Assembly (NCBI RefSeq): GCF_000771405.1 | Contig: NZ_JDUI01000002.1 | Span: 186,001 to 250,000, forward strand | DNA length: 64,000 nucleotides | Direction: 5' to 3' | From: Bifidobacterium pullorum DSM 20433 | GTDB taxonomy: Bacteria > Actinomycetota > Actinomycetes > Actinomycetales > Bifidobacteriaceae | Shown here: positions 20,337 to 28,952 of the stretch, piece by piece | Numbering within the stretch: the stretch's first letter is position 1 | Layout: every line of letters starts with the position of its first letter | The notes under the pieces: model-generated | What the model saw: only the letters and a program-made list of their open reading frames with translations | Database searches by the model: none | Told to the model about the DNA's origin: nothing | Translations under genes and position numbers: made by a program

Positions 20337-20365
20337 TTGTCCGAATTAAGACAAAACGATAGACT
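20337..20365 (+). promoter_or_regulatory. Promoter of the DapB-like dehydrogenase gene
   Basis: TTGTCC (20337-20342) and TAGACT (20360-20365) are spaced by 17 bases, a good sigma-70-type match. The pair TTGTC-N8-GACAA (20337-20354) makes the -35 region symmetric and could be an operator. The leader would be about 69 bases. Upstream, 20275-20310 holds a short CACAGC-rich imperfect repeat; nothing else is seen in 20182-20440. Confidence 0.6.
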
Positions 20366-20440
20366 GGGTCGTGTCGACTCGCGGCGCCGATGCCGCGGCA
20401 AACGCCGACGGACAACCACCATCGAACAAAGGAGTCAAGT

Positions 20441-21466
20441 ATGGAGGCAATCAAGGCGATTCAGTACGGTTGCGGCAAAATGGCCAAGTACACCATGCGC
20501 TACATGCATGAGAAAGGCATCCAGATCGTCGGCGCGATCGACGTGAATCCGGAGGTCGTCGGCATGGACGCCGGCGTCTACGCGGGCATCGGGCCGATCA
20601 ACGTGCCGATCCGTTCGGATGCCGAAGCCGTGCTGGACGAGTGCGACGCGGACATCGCCGTCGTGACGCTGTTCAGCTTCACCGAGGAGATCGAGGCCAT
20701 GTGCGAGCAGTGCCTCAGCCGCGGCATCAGCGTGGTCACCACCTGCGAGGAGGCCATCTACCCGTGGACCACCGCCCCCGCGGTGACCAACCGGCTCGAC
20801 CGCATCGCCAAGGACCACGGTGCCACCATGGTCGGCTCGGGCATGCAGGACATCTTCTGGATCAACATGGTCGCGCAGGTGGCGGCCGGCTGCCACCGCA
20901 TCGAGAAGATCACCGGCGCGGTGAGCTACAACGTGGAGGATTACGGCCTGGCGCTGGCCAAGGCGCATGGCTGCGGCCTGACCGCCGAACAGTTCGAGGC
21001 CGAATTGGCGCACCCCGAGACGATTGTGCCGTCCTATGTATGGAATTCCAACGAGTCGTTGGCCCAGAAGATGGGTCTGACGATCCGCTCGACCACGCAG
21101 AAGGCCGTGCCCTATTTCAGCGACGTGGATGTGTATTCCGAGACGCTCGGCGAGACGATTCCGGCGGGCAAGTGCATCGGCATGTCGGCTGTGGTGACGA
21201 CGGAGACCAATCAGGGCATCACGTTGGAGACCTCCTGCATCGGCAAGGTGTACGGACCGGACGATGGCGACATGTGCGACTGGACGATCGCCGGCGAGCC
21301 GGATGTGGAGTTCCATGTGGTCAAGCCGGCCACGGTCGAGCATACCTGCGCCACCATCGTCAACCGCATCCCCGATGTGCTGAACGCCCCGGCGGGCTAC
21401 GTGACCGCCGACCAGCTGGATGAGATCAGCTATCTGACCTACCCCGCCTCGCTGTATGTGGGCTGA
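20441..21466 (+). CDS. NAD(P)-dependent dehydrogenase, DapB N-terminal / 2,4-diaminopentanoate dehydrogenase-like
   Basis: This 341-residue cytosolic oxidoreductase has a Rossmann start ([16 protein letters not shown], residues 7-22), an acidic residue at the end of the second strand ([15 protein letters not shown]) and the segment [18 protein letters not shown] near 128. The layout resembles the dihydrodipicolinate reductase N-terminal superfamily group that includes 2,4-diaminopentanoate dehydrogenase. It is not true DapB, which is about 250 residues with a different C-terminal half. Substrate is unknown; an amino-acid-like amine is a reasonable guess. AAAGGAG precedes the start with good spacing. 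It is monocistronic with its own promoter and is followed by a large palindrome. Confidence 0.75.
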   Translation: MEAIKAIQYGCGKMAKYTMRYMHEKGIQIVGAIDVNPEVVGMDAGVYAGIGPINVPIRSDAEAVLDECDADIAVVTLFSFTEEIEAMCEQCLSRGISVVTTCEEAIYPWTTAPAVTNRLDRIAKDHGATMVGSGMQDIFWINMVAQVAAGCHRIEKITGAVSYNVEDYGLALAKAHGCGLTAEQFEAELAHPETIVPSYVWNSNESLAQKMGLTIRSTTQKAVPYFSDVDVYSETLGETIPAGKCIGMSAVVTTETNQGITLETSCIGKVYGPDDGDMCDWTIAGEPDVEFHVVKPATVEHTCATIVNRIPDVLNAPAGYVTADQLDEISYLTYPASLYVG

Positions 21467-21540
21467 CCGGTCGTCCGCGCGCTCCAGCAGACCACGCCTC
21501 GCCGTACATGGGCCAACCCCACCCGACACGCCGAGGGGTG

Positions 21541-21618
21541 TGGCAAAGCTACCCCAAAAGTTTGCCGGCTTTGGCTATTTTCCGCCAATCCCGGCAAACT
21601 TTTGGGGTAGCTTTGCCA
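21541..21618. repeat. Perfect 28-bp inverted repeat
   Basis: Arms at 21541-21568 and 21591-21618 are perfectly complementary (TGGCAAAGCTACCCCAAAAG is the first part). The 22-base loop contains a second small stem, TTGGC/GCCAA (21571-21575 with 21584-21588). It lies between convergent genes. There is no T-run right after the arms, so it is more than an ordinary terminator in size but may still stop transcription from both sides. Confidence 0.9.
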
Positions 21619-21674
21619 CCATAACGGCGTGTCGTACCACTCACCGGACCGCATCACCGCATCTAGCCGCGACC

Positions 21675-21851
21675 GGAAACATCAAACCAATCTGTGACCG
21701 GAAGACGCCAGACCAAGCCCCCCGGAAACACGTCAAATCAAACCGTGCCAGAAACACCGGATCCCGCTGCTCCCGGAAAGCACCAAGCCAAGCTGCGTCC
21801 GGAAACACCGGATCTGACTGCGCCCGAAAAGGCACCAGCATCTAGCTGCGC
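21675..21851. repeat. Seven degenerate tandem units with a period of about 25 bp
   Basis: Units begin with GGAAAC-like words at 21675, 21700, 21724, 21750, 21775, 21801 and 21826. The better-kept units read GGAAACACCGGATC-x3-CTGC-x2-CC. The spacing alternates between 24 and 26, so no open frame is preserved across them and this is not coding. There are no unique spacers, so it is not a CRISPR array. The array ends 19 bases before the acetyltransferase stop codon. Confidence 0.7.
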
Positions 21852-21869
21852 CTTGGAAGATGGGGGCCT

Positions 21870-22502
21870 TCAGATCCGGGAATCCTTCCAGGCGCGGTAC
21901 TCGGCGGCCTTGGCCTGCCAGTATTCGCGGTCCTTCTCGCCGATCTCGCGGATGACGCGACAGGGGTTGCCGACGGCGACCGAATGGGACGGGATGTCCT
22001 TGGTCACCACCGACCCGGCGCCGATGACCACGTCGTCGCCGATCGTCACGCCCGGACATACGACGACGTTGCCGCCGAACCAGACGTCGCTGCCGATGGT
22101 GATGGGCAGACCGCCCTCCATCTGGGCATTGCGCACCTCGGCGTCAATCGGATGATACGGGGTGTACAGTCCGATTCGGGGGCCGAAGAACACGTTGTCG
22201 CCGATGGTGATCGGCGCCACGTCCAGGAAGATGCAGTCCATGTTGGCGTAGAAGTTCCTGCCGATGCGCGTGTTTGAACCGTAGTCGCAGTTGAACGGCG
22301 CCTCGACGAAGGACCCCTCCCCCAGTTCGGCGAACAGCTCGTGGAAGAGCTTCATGCGCTCGTCGAGCTGGTCATAGGGCATGGTGTTGATCTCGTGCAC
22401 GAGCCGGCGCTTGCGCATGTTGGCCTCGCCGAGTTCCGGATCGGCCGCCACATACAGTTCGCCGGCGAGCATGCGTTCCTTTTCGCTGTTGTACTGTGTC
22501 AT
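21870..22502 (-). CDS. Sugar O-acetyltransferase (maltose/galactoside acetyltransferase family)
   Basis: This 210-residue protein is a left-handed beta-helix acetyltransferase of the LacA/Maa family, transferring acetyl from acetyl-CoA to a sugar hydroxyl. The N-terminal Maa domain (SEKERMLAGELY, residues 5-16) is followed by hexapeptide repeats (ITIGDNVFFGP, LPITIGSDVWFGGNVVVCPGVTIGDDVVIGAGSVV) and the catalytic histidine in LYTPYHPID near residue 116. The start at 22502 (MTQYN) is used as the family start; there is no ribosome binding site and the frame is open for 14 more codons. A LacI-type half-palindrome lies 45 bases upstream. The acceptor sugar is unknown. Confidence 0.9.
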   Translation of the reverse strand: MTQYNSEKERMLAGELYVAADPELGEANMRKRRLVHEINTMPYDQLDERMKLFHELFAELGEGSFVEAPFNCDYGSNTRIGRNFYANMDCIFLDVAPITIGDNVFFGPRIGLYTPYHPIDAEVRNAQMEGGLPITIGSDVWFGGNVVVCPGVTIGDDVVIGAGSVVTKDIPSHSVAVGNPCRVIREIGEKDREYWQAKAAEYRAWKDSRI

Positions 22503-22546
22503 GCACACCATGCAACACCATCGCGCGATGCAACACGCCGACACAA

Positions 22547-22560
22547 TGACAACGTTTGCA
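22547..22560. promoter_or_regulatory. LacI-family operator-like site
   Basis: TGACAACGTTTGCA matches the common LacI-family palindrome TGCAAACGTTTGCA at 12 of 14 positions. It lies upstream of the sugar acetyltransferase. A second palindrome, ATCGCGCGAT, is at 22520-22529, between this site and the gene. Confidence 0.4.
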
Positions 22561-22622
22561 TAATTTGAGCCGAAAGGTCCGAGATATGGTCGGGGAAAGC
22601 ACCGGCTTCCGGCTCATAACGA

Positions 22623-22659
22623 GAAACGCCCACCCCGCAGGCATGGGGGCAGGCGTTTC
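22623..22659 (-). terminator. Terminator-like hairpin after aconitase
   Basis: GAAACGCC (22623-22630) pairs with GGCGTTTC (22652-22659), with a GC-rich inner part CCCC/GGGG. On the minus strand the 3' side reads GGCGTTTCTCGTTATG. It lies 21 bases past the acnA stop. Confidence 0.6.
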
Positions 22660-22679
22660 GGTGTACGGTGGCTTCCGCG

Positions 22680-25388
22680 TCAGCGCTTCATCAGGTTGCG
22701 CAGCACGTACTGCAGGATGCCGCCGTTGCGGTAGTAGTCGGCCTCGCCGGGGGTGTCGATGCGCACGACCGCGTCGAACTCCACCACCGTGCCGTCGGCC
22801 TTGGTGGCGGTGACGCGCACGGTCTTCGGGGTCTCCCCCGAGTTCAGGGCCTCGACGCCGGCGATGTCATAGGTCTCCGTGCCGTCCAATCCCAGCGAGG
22901 CATACGATTCGCCCTCGGGGAACTGCAACGGCAGCACGCCCATGCCGATCAGGTTCGACCGATGGATGCGCTCGAAGCTTTCCGTGATCACGGCCTTGAC
23001 ACCGAGCATCATCGTGCCCTTGGCGGCCCAGTCGCGGGACGAGCCGGTGCCGTACTCCTTGCCCGCCAGCACGACCAGTGGCACGCCGTGCACCTGGTAG
23101 TCGCGCGAGGCCTCGTAGATGGTCGTCGGACGGCCGGCCAGGAAATCGTAGGTGTATCCGCCCGGCGTGACCTCGTGCCCCACCGAGGCGAGCAGCTGGT
23201 TGCGCAGACGGATGTTGCCGAAGGTGCCGCGCACCATGACCTCATGGTTGCCGCGGCGAGACCCGTACGAGTTGAAATCCTTCGGTTCGACGCCGCGTTC
23301 GGTCAGGTAGCGGCCGGCGGGGCTGTCGGCCCTGAACGCGCCGGCCGGCGAGATGTGGTCGGTGGTCACCGAATCGCCGAGCAACGCGAGCACGCGGGCG
23401 CCGTGGATGTCGGCCACCGGCTCGGGCTCGGCGCCCATGCCGTCGAAGAAGGTCTGCCGACGCACGTATGTCGAGGCCTCGTCCCAGGCGAACAGATCGC
23501 CTTCGGGCACGTCGAGGCCGCGCCAGCGCTCGTCGCCGTCGAACACGGAGGCGTAGTCCTTGAGGAACATCTCACGGCTGACCGTGCCGTTGACCACGGC
23601 CTCGACCTCCGCGTTGGTGGGCCAGATGTCCTTCAGGTACACGGGTTCTCCGTCCGTATCCTCGCCCAGCGGCTGCGTGGCGAAATCGAAGTCCATCGTG
23701 CCGGCGAGCGCGTAGGCGATGACCAGCGGCGGCGAAGCCAGGTAGTTCATCTTGACGTCCGGCGAGATGCGCCCCTCGAAGTTGCGGTTGCCGGAGAGCA
23801 CGGCCGTGACGGTCAGGTCGTTGGCGTTGATGGCCTCCGAGATCTCGGGCAGCAGCGGCCCGGAGTTGCCGATGCAGGTGGCGCAGCCGTAGCCGACGAG
23901 CTGGTATCCGAGCGCGTCGAGATCATCCTGCAGACCGGCGGCCTTGAGATAGTCGGTGACGACCTGCGAGCCGGGGGCGAGCGAGGTCTTGACCCATGGC
24001 TTGGGCTTGAGTCCCTTGGCGACCGCATTGCGGGCGATGAGTCCGGCGGCGATCATCACCGAAGGATTGGAGGTGTTCGTGCAGCTGGTGATCGAGGCGA
24101 TGGCCACGGCACCGTTCGTCAATGCAAAATCGCCTCGGAAGTCGGTGTGGACCGGCACGGGGTCGGTGACGGTGTCCGCCGTTTCGTAGATCGGCAGCGC
24201 CGCCTCGAACGCCTGCTTGGCCGAGGACAGCTCGATGCGGTCCTGGGGGCGCTTCGGACCTGCGATGGAGGGCACGACCGAACCGAGGTCGAGTTCGAGA
24301 TACTCCGAATAGGTCGGTTCCACATACCCGGGGGCGCTGGCGTCGCCCCACAGCTTGTTCGCCTTCGCATACGCTTCGACCAGCGCGACCTGCTCCTCGG
24401 AACGGCCGGTCAGGCGCAGATAGTCGAGCGTGACGTCGTCGATCGGGAAGATGCCGCAGGTCGAACCGAATTCCGGTCCCATGTTGCCGATGGTGGCGCG
24501 GTTGGCGAGCGGCACGGAGGCGATGCCTTCGCCGTAGAATTCCACGAATTTGCCGACGACGCCATGCCTGCGCAGCATGTCGGTGATGGTCAGGACCACG
24601 TCCGTGGCCGTGACGCCCTCCGGGATGGAGCCGGTGAGCTTGAAGCCCACGACGCGCGGCACCAGCATCGAGATCGGCTGACCGAGCATGGCCGCCTCCG
24701 CCTCGATGCCGCCGACGCCCCATCCGAGCACGCCCAGGCCGTTGACGGTGGTGGTGTGCGAATCGGTGCCGACGCAGGAGTCGAGGTAGGCGAGCTCGCG
24801 CCCGGTCGGGGTCTGCGCGGCCTTACGCATGACCACCTGGGCCAGGTATTCGATGTTGACCTGGTGGATGATGCCGGTGCCCGGCGGCACCACGCGGAAG
24901 TTCTCGAAGGCCTGCTGCCCCCAGCGCAGGAACTGGTAGCGTTCACGGTTGCGCCGGTATTCGATGTCCATGTTGCGTTCGATCGCGTCGGACACCCCGT
25001 AGCTGTCGATCTGCACCGAATGGTCGATGACCATGTCGGACTGCACCTGCGGGTTGATGACCTGAGGATCGCCGCCCAGCGCCTCGACCGCGTCACGCAT
25101 GGTCGCCAGATCGACCACGCAGGGCACGCCGGTGAAGTCCTGCATAACCACGCGGCTGGGGGTGAACTGGATCTCATGGCTGGGTTCGGCGTCCGGATCC
25201 CAGTCGAGCAGCGCCTTGACGTGCCCGTCGGTGATGTTCGCGCCGTCGATGTTGCGAATGAGGTTCTCGACCAGTACCTTCAGCGAGTACGGCAGATGGT
25301 CGATGCCGTCGAGATTGTCGATCCGGTAGTAGTCGTATTCCTTGCCCGCCGCGTTCAACGTGGACAATTGGCTGTCACGCAATGCCAT
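22680..25388 (-). CDS. acnA: Aconitate hydratase
   Basis: Aconitase interconverts citrate and isocitrate in the cytosol through a [4Fe-4S] cluster. The 902-residue protein has the length of AcnA. Cluster cysteines are visible in [11 protein letters not shown] near residue 435 and [12 protein letters not shown] near 501. Other signatures are [25 protein letters not shown] near 205 and, in the swivel domain, [13 protein letters not shown] near 680 and [15 protein letters not shown] near 785. The start at 25388 (MALRDSQ) follows GGAGGGATCC; upstream in-frame codons lack a binding site. In bifidobacteria, which have an incomplete TCA cycle, the enzyme supplies isocitrate for 2-oxoglutarate and glutamate synthesis. 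An inverted repeat TTGTC-N6-GACAA (25497-25512) lies upstream. Confidence 0.97.
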   Translation of the reverse strand: MALRDSQLSTLNAAGKEYDYYRIDNLDGIDHLPYSLKVLVENLIRNIDGANITDGHVKALLDWDPDAEPSHEIQFTPSRVVMQDFTGVPCVVDLATMRDAVEALGGDPQVINPQVQSDMVIDHSVQIDSYGVSDAIERNMDIEYRRNRERYQFLRWGQQAFENFRVVPPGTGIIHQVNIEYLAQVVMRKAAQTPTGRELAYLDSCVGTDSHTTTVNGLGVLGWGVGGIEAEAAMLGQPISMLVPRVVGFKLTGSIPEGVTATDVVLTITDMLRRHGVVGKFVEFYGEGIASVPLANRATIGNMGPEFGSTCGIFPIDDVTLDYLRLTGRSEEQVALVEAYAKANKLWGDASAPGYVEPTYSEYLELDLGSVVPSIAGPKRPQDRIELSSAKQAFEAALPIYETADTVTDPVPVHTDFRGDFALTNGAVAIASITSCTNTSNPSVMIAAGLIARNAVAKGLKPKPWVKTSLAPGSQVVTDYLKAAGLQDDLDALGYQLVGYGCATCIGNSGPLLPEISEAINANDLTVTAVLSGNRNFEGRISPDVKMNYLASPPLVIAYALAGTMDFDFATQPLGEDTDGEPVYLKDIWPTNAEVEAVVNGTVSREMFLKDYASVFDGDERWRGLDVPEGDLFAWDEASTYVRRQTFFDGMGAEPEPVADIHGARVLALLGDSVTTDHISPAGAFRADSPAGRYLTERGVEPKDFNSYGSRRGNHEVMVRGTFGNIRLRNQLLASVGHEVTPGGYTYDFLAGRPTTIYEASRDYQVHGVPLVVLAGKEYGTGSSRDWAAKGTMMLGVKAVITESFERIHRSNLIGMGVLPLQFPEGESYASLGLDGTETYDIAGVEALNSGETPKTVRVTATKADGTVVEFDAVVRIDTPGEADYYRNGGILQYVLRNLMKR

Positions 25389-25527
25389 GGATCCCTCCGC
25401 CAGTCGGGGCAGGCGCCGCACATGCATGCGTGCGCCCGCCGTCGGTATACCGCCCTCCACGGTAACGCGGTTTCGATCGCTCTCTGGCGTGTCAGCTTGT
25501 CATGTGAGACAATTCGCCGTCGCCGCT

Positions 25528-28203
25528 TCAACGTTCGGCGTGGCGGTGATGTTCGACGACATGCCACACCTTGGGCACCGCGAACAGGCAGATCGCGAAG
25601 ATGACCGCGGATATGGCCAACGCGACGAGCGTGGCGACCAACGTTCTGCCGGTCGGCAATTGCAGCGCGAAGAACGAGGCCACGAACGGGATGCACGCGC
25701 CAATCACGCCGGCCGCCGCGAAACAGGCGACCAGGATGCCCCGCCACGAGTTCAGCGGCTTGGCCACGCGGGCCAGGACGAACACGCCCATGACGAACAG
25801 GATGATCGCGCTGGTGGCGCGCAGCGCCCCCAGATCCGCACTCGACTCAGCCGGATCCCAGCCCATGATGCCCGGCAGCAGCCAAGCTGTCAGTAGCACG
25901 GACAGCGCCGTGGCCATGCCGCCGGGGAGCGCGAAGCGCACCACGCGCTTGAGGAAGCCGGGGATGTAGCGCCTGGTATTCGGCGCCAACGCCAGGATGA
26001 ACGCCGGGGCGCCAATGGTCAGCGCGCCGATGTAGGTGATGTGCCGCGGCAGGTACGGGTACGGGATCTGCGTGAGGACCACGCCGAGCGAGATCAGCGC
26101 CGAGTAGACGGTCTTGACGAGGAACAGGCTGGCCACGCGCTCCATGTTGGCCATGACCTGCCGCCCGCGCGCCACCACGTCGGGCAGATGGGAGAACTTC
26201 GAATCGACCAGCACCACCTGGGCCACGGCCTTGGTGGCCGGTGCGGCGTTGCCCATCGCGATGCCCAGATCGGCCTCCTTGATGGCCAATGCGTCGTTGA
26301 CGCCGTCGCCAGTCATCGCCACCACGTGATTGCCGGCATGCAACGCCTGCACGATCGCCTTCTTCTGGTCGGGCAGCACGCGGCCGAGCACATCGACGTT
26401 CTCCAGCACGCGGGCCATCTCGGCGATATCCTCGGGCAACTCCCGGGCGTCCATCGCCACAGGGCTACGGTTCCCCGCCAGATGCACCTTGGCGGCGATC
26501 GCCCCGACCGTGGCCGGATTATCGCCGGAGATGACACGACAGCGCACACCCTGTTCGCGGAACCAGGCTAGCGTCTCCTCGGCGTCGGCGCGTATGCGCT
26601 CCGAGCAGACCACCAATGCCACCGGCCGCGCCGAAGTAACCAGACGTGGATCATCGGCCAGTGCGGACCATGCCGACTCGTCTACGGAACCGCCGGAAAC
26701 CTCAGCAGGATTCCCCGACGACTCCCCCGCGCCCATTCCGGACACATGAGCAACCAAGAGCACACGGTCGCCATCGGCCGCGATGGCGTTGACCTGGCTC
26801 AAGACGTCGGTATACTCACCATCCAACGCCGCCAGGATGACCTCCGGCGCACCCATGTACCACAGTCCTTCGGGCTGCGCCTGTGCTCCAGTCTCGACGA
26901 GTCCCGTTCCATCGGCGGTCGCATCGGCACCGGTAGCGGCACCTGCGTTCCCGACCTCGTCCAACCGCGGATAGGACACGGCGCTCCATTTGCGCGCCGA
27001 GGAGAAGGGCACGCGCATGTCGATGCCGGCCGGGGCGAACCCACGCTCCCCCAACGCCTCGAGAATCGCCCGTCCCGTGCCGTTCGGCTGTTCCTCATAC
27101 GACAGGTCGTACAGCGCCTGCAGCACGGTGTGTTCGTCGGCGGCACCCCCTGCCGGCTGACGTTCCGCGGACGCCTGCCCGGATGCGCTGCCGGCGCCGT
27201 CCAGCATGACCAGACGGTTGAAGGCGATGCCGCCATCGGTGATGGTGCCGGTCTTGTCCAGGTTCAGGCTGTCGACGCGGGCGAGCGTCTCCACCGATTC
27301 GAGCTCCTGCACCAGGGTGTTCCTGCGGGCCAGCCGAATGGCGGCGAGCGCGAAGTTCAGCGAAGTGAGCAGCACCAATCCTTCGGGGATCATGCCCACG
27401 ACACCCGCCACGGCCGAGACTACGGCCTGACGCCATTGCCCGGTGGCGATGGCCACGCCCCAGCCGCCGACGGTGTTGATCTGCGACCAGATGAGCAGCG
27501 CGCACAGCGGCACGACCAGGAAGGTCATGAACTTGAGGATGGTGTTGATGCCCTTGTTCAGGTCGGACACGGTTTTCTTGTAGACCTTGGCCTGGGCGGT
27601 CAACGTGGCGGCGTAGCTGTGTTCGCCCACGGCGTTGACGCGGACGAGCGCCATGCCGGACACCGCGGTGGACCCCGAATAGATCTGGTCGCCCTCGTCC
27701 TTACGGACCGTGCGCGATTCGCCGGTCAGCATCGACTCGTCAAGCTCCAGACCCCAGCTTTCAAGCACCTGGGCGTCGGCCGGCACCTGTTCGCCGGAGC
27801 GGATCCACATGACGTCGTCGAGCACGATCTGGTTGTGCGGCACCTCGACGTCCCGCCCGTCACGCCGCACGAGGAAGTCGGACGCCACCAGGATCGACAG
27901 CCTGTCCAGCGTACGCTTGGCGCGTAGCTCGGTGACGATGCCGATGCCCGTGTTGATGATGATGACGAACCCGAACACCGCGTCACGCCAGGAACCGGTG
28001 ATGAGCACCAGCACCATGGCCGCCAGGATGATGCCGTTGAACAGCGTGAACACATTGGCCCGGATGATCTCCAGCAGCGAGCGCGAGGTCGAGTCCTGGA
28101 CCCTGTTGCTCTGCCCGGATTCCATACGGGCTTCGACCTCGGCCCGGCTCAATCCGGGCTCGGCGGTCGCGGGCATAGCGGGTGCGTCATTGACGGTGCT
28201 CAT
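25528..28203 (-). CDS. Cation-translocating P-type ATPase, CtpE-like
   Basis: This 891-residue membrane pump uses ATP to move a cation. The order of parts is helices M1-M2 (about 47-92), actuator with TGES at 160-163, M3-M4 (about 222-290) with the ion-site segment MIPEGLVLL (271-279), and phosphorylation site DKTGT at 316-320. The nucleotide-binding domain carries a long low-complexity stretch around 345-460, then MTGDGVNDALAIKEADLGIAMG and six C-terminal helices. The PEGL helix and overall similarity point to the CtpE/Exp7 type; the mycobacterial CtpE takes up calcium. The ion is therefore an inference. AAAGGACATC precedes the ATG. The pump is transcribed separately from acnA. Confidence 0.9.
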   Translation of the reverse strand: MSTVNDAPAMPATAEPGLSRAEVEARMESGQSNRVQDSTSRSLLEIIRANVFTLFNGIILAAMVLVLITGSWRDAVFGFVIIINTGIGIVTELRAKRTLDRLSILVASDFLVRRDGRDVEVPHNQIVLDDVMWIRSGEQVPADAQVLESWGLELDESMLTGESRTVRKDEGDQIYSGSTAVSGMALVRVNAVGEHSYAATLTAQAKVYKKTVSDLNKGINTILKFMTFLVVPLCALLIWSQINTVGGWGVAIATGQWRQAVVSAVAGVVGMIPEGLVLLTSLNFALAAIRLARRNTLVQELESVETLARVDSLNLDKTGTITDGGIAFNRLVMLDGAGSASGQASAERQPAGGAADEHTVLQALYDLSYEEQPNGTGRAILEALGERGFAPAGIDMRVPFSSARKWSAVSYPRLDEVGNAGAATGADATADGTGLVETGAQAQPEGLWYMGAPEVILAALDGEYTDVLSQVNAIAADGDRVLLVAHVSGMGAGESSGNPAEVSGGSVDESAWSALADDPRLVTSARPVALVVCSERIRADAEETLAWFREQGVRCRVISGDNPATVGAIAAKVHLAGNRSPVAMDARELPEDIAEMARVLENVDVLGRVLPDQKKAIVQALHAGNHVVAMTGDGVNDALAIKEADLGIAMGNAAPATKAVAQVVLVDSKFSHLPDVVARGRQVMANMERVASLFLVKTVYSALISLGVVLTQIPYPYLPRHITYIGALTIGAPAFILALAPNTRRYIPGFLKRVVRFALPGGMATALSVLLTAWLLPGIMGWDPAESSADLGALRATSAIILFVMGVFVLARVAKPLNSWRGILVACFAAAGVIGACIPFVASFFALQLPTGRTLVATLVALAISAVIFAICLFAVPKVWHVVEHHRHAER

Positions 28204-28343
28204 GATGTCCTTTACTGTCGTGCGGCGATCGGTTCTCTTCCATTATTGGGCATGGTCCCCGCCGATGGTACATATCTACCCCCTGATTCTTCCCTGAGCC
28301 CGTCGCTCATGCCATCATCCGAGGGAGTGATATGGTTCCGCCC

Positions 28344-28937
28344 CTACTCGTCCACCAGTGTGCCGACCATCATGTCCTTGTCGTGCGGCAGATCGTCGAT
28401 GATGGTCATCACGGCGTCGTCGATCGGTGTGGCATCGGCCGCACGGTCGTTGATGGTCAGCGCCGCCGCGTACAGCGTATCGTCCGGGAGATCCGACAGC
28501 GGATTCAGCAACGCCACCGGAATCCCGGCCCCACGGGCGTCGCCGAGCGCGTCGTCCCAGCCGTCCGCCGTGTCGTCGGCGATGTCGAGACGACTGACGA
28601 CGATGATCGCCACCTGCCGCTCCGCCATATCCTTCACGCCTTGCTGCGCCGCACGTGCCGGGTCCTCCACCTCGGCGACCGACAGATAGGAGGCCGCCAG
28701 ACCGGAGTCCTCGAACGCCTGCAACGCCACGCGATCGAAATCTGGCCGGTCGGAGCCGATGAAGCCGATGACCACGTCGCCGCGGTCGAGTCCGTCGAAC
28801 GCCACGTCGGGTTCCTTCTCCTGCGTATCGCCCACGGCCTTGTCCGGCGGCGTGCACGCGCCCAGCAAGCTCAGGGCCGCGACCGATGCCGCGGCCAGTC
28901 CGCCAATACGCCGCAACGGGATTGTCATGGCGTTCAT
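28344..28937 (-). CDS. Short periplasmic-binding-protein-like lipoprotein
   Basis: This 197-residue protein has a lipoprotein signal peptide (lipobox LLGAC, Cys near residue 28) and a mature part resembling one lobe of type-1 periplasmic binding proteins: VVIGFIGSDRPDFDRVALQAF, then QQGVKDMAERQVAIIVVS and DALGDARGAGIPVALLNPLSD. Full ribose/xylose-binding proteins are about 300-330 residues, so most of the second lobe is missing, and no permease or ATPase lies nearby. It may be a degraded receptor or a small exported ligand-binding protein. Two starts fit: ATG 28937, with GGAAGG touching it, or ATG 28928, with AAGGA eight bases upstream. The ribosomal methyltransferase gene ends 15 bases upstream. 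Confidence 0.7.
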   Translation of the reverse strand: MNAMTIPLRRIGGLAAASVAALSLLGACTPPDKAVGDTQEKEPDVAFDGLDRGDVVIGFIGSDRPDFDRVALQAFEDSGLAASYLSVAEVEDPARAAQQGVKDMAERQVAIIVVSRLDIADDTADGWDDALGDARGAGIPVALLNPLSDLPDDTLYAAALTINDRAADATPIDDAVMTIIDDLPHDKDMMVGTLVDE

Positions 28938-28952
28938 CCTTCCGCCGTTACG

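Noticed and set aside
21675-21851. CRISPR array
   Set aside because: The units are degenerate and contiguous, with no unique spacers of constant length and no cas genes nearby.
22668-25604. Very long plus-strand open frame opposite aconitase; similar long frames lie opposite secA, asnB, typA and oppDF
   Set aside because: In high-GC coding DNA the strand opposite a real gene often stays open. The translations are Leu/Gly/His/Asp-rich without domains, and the minus-strand genes are certain.
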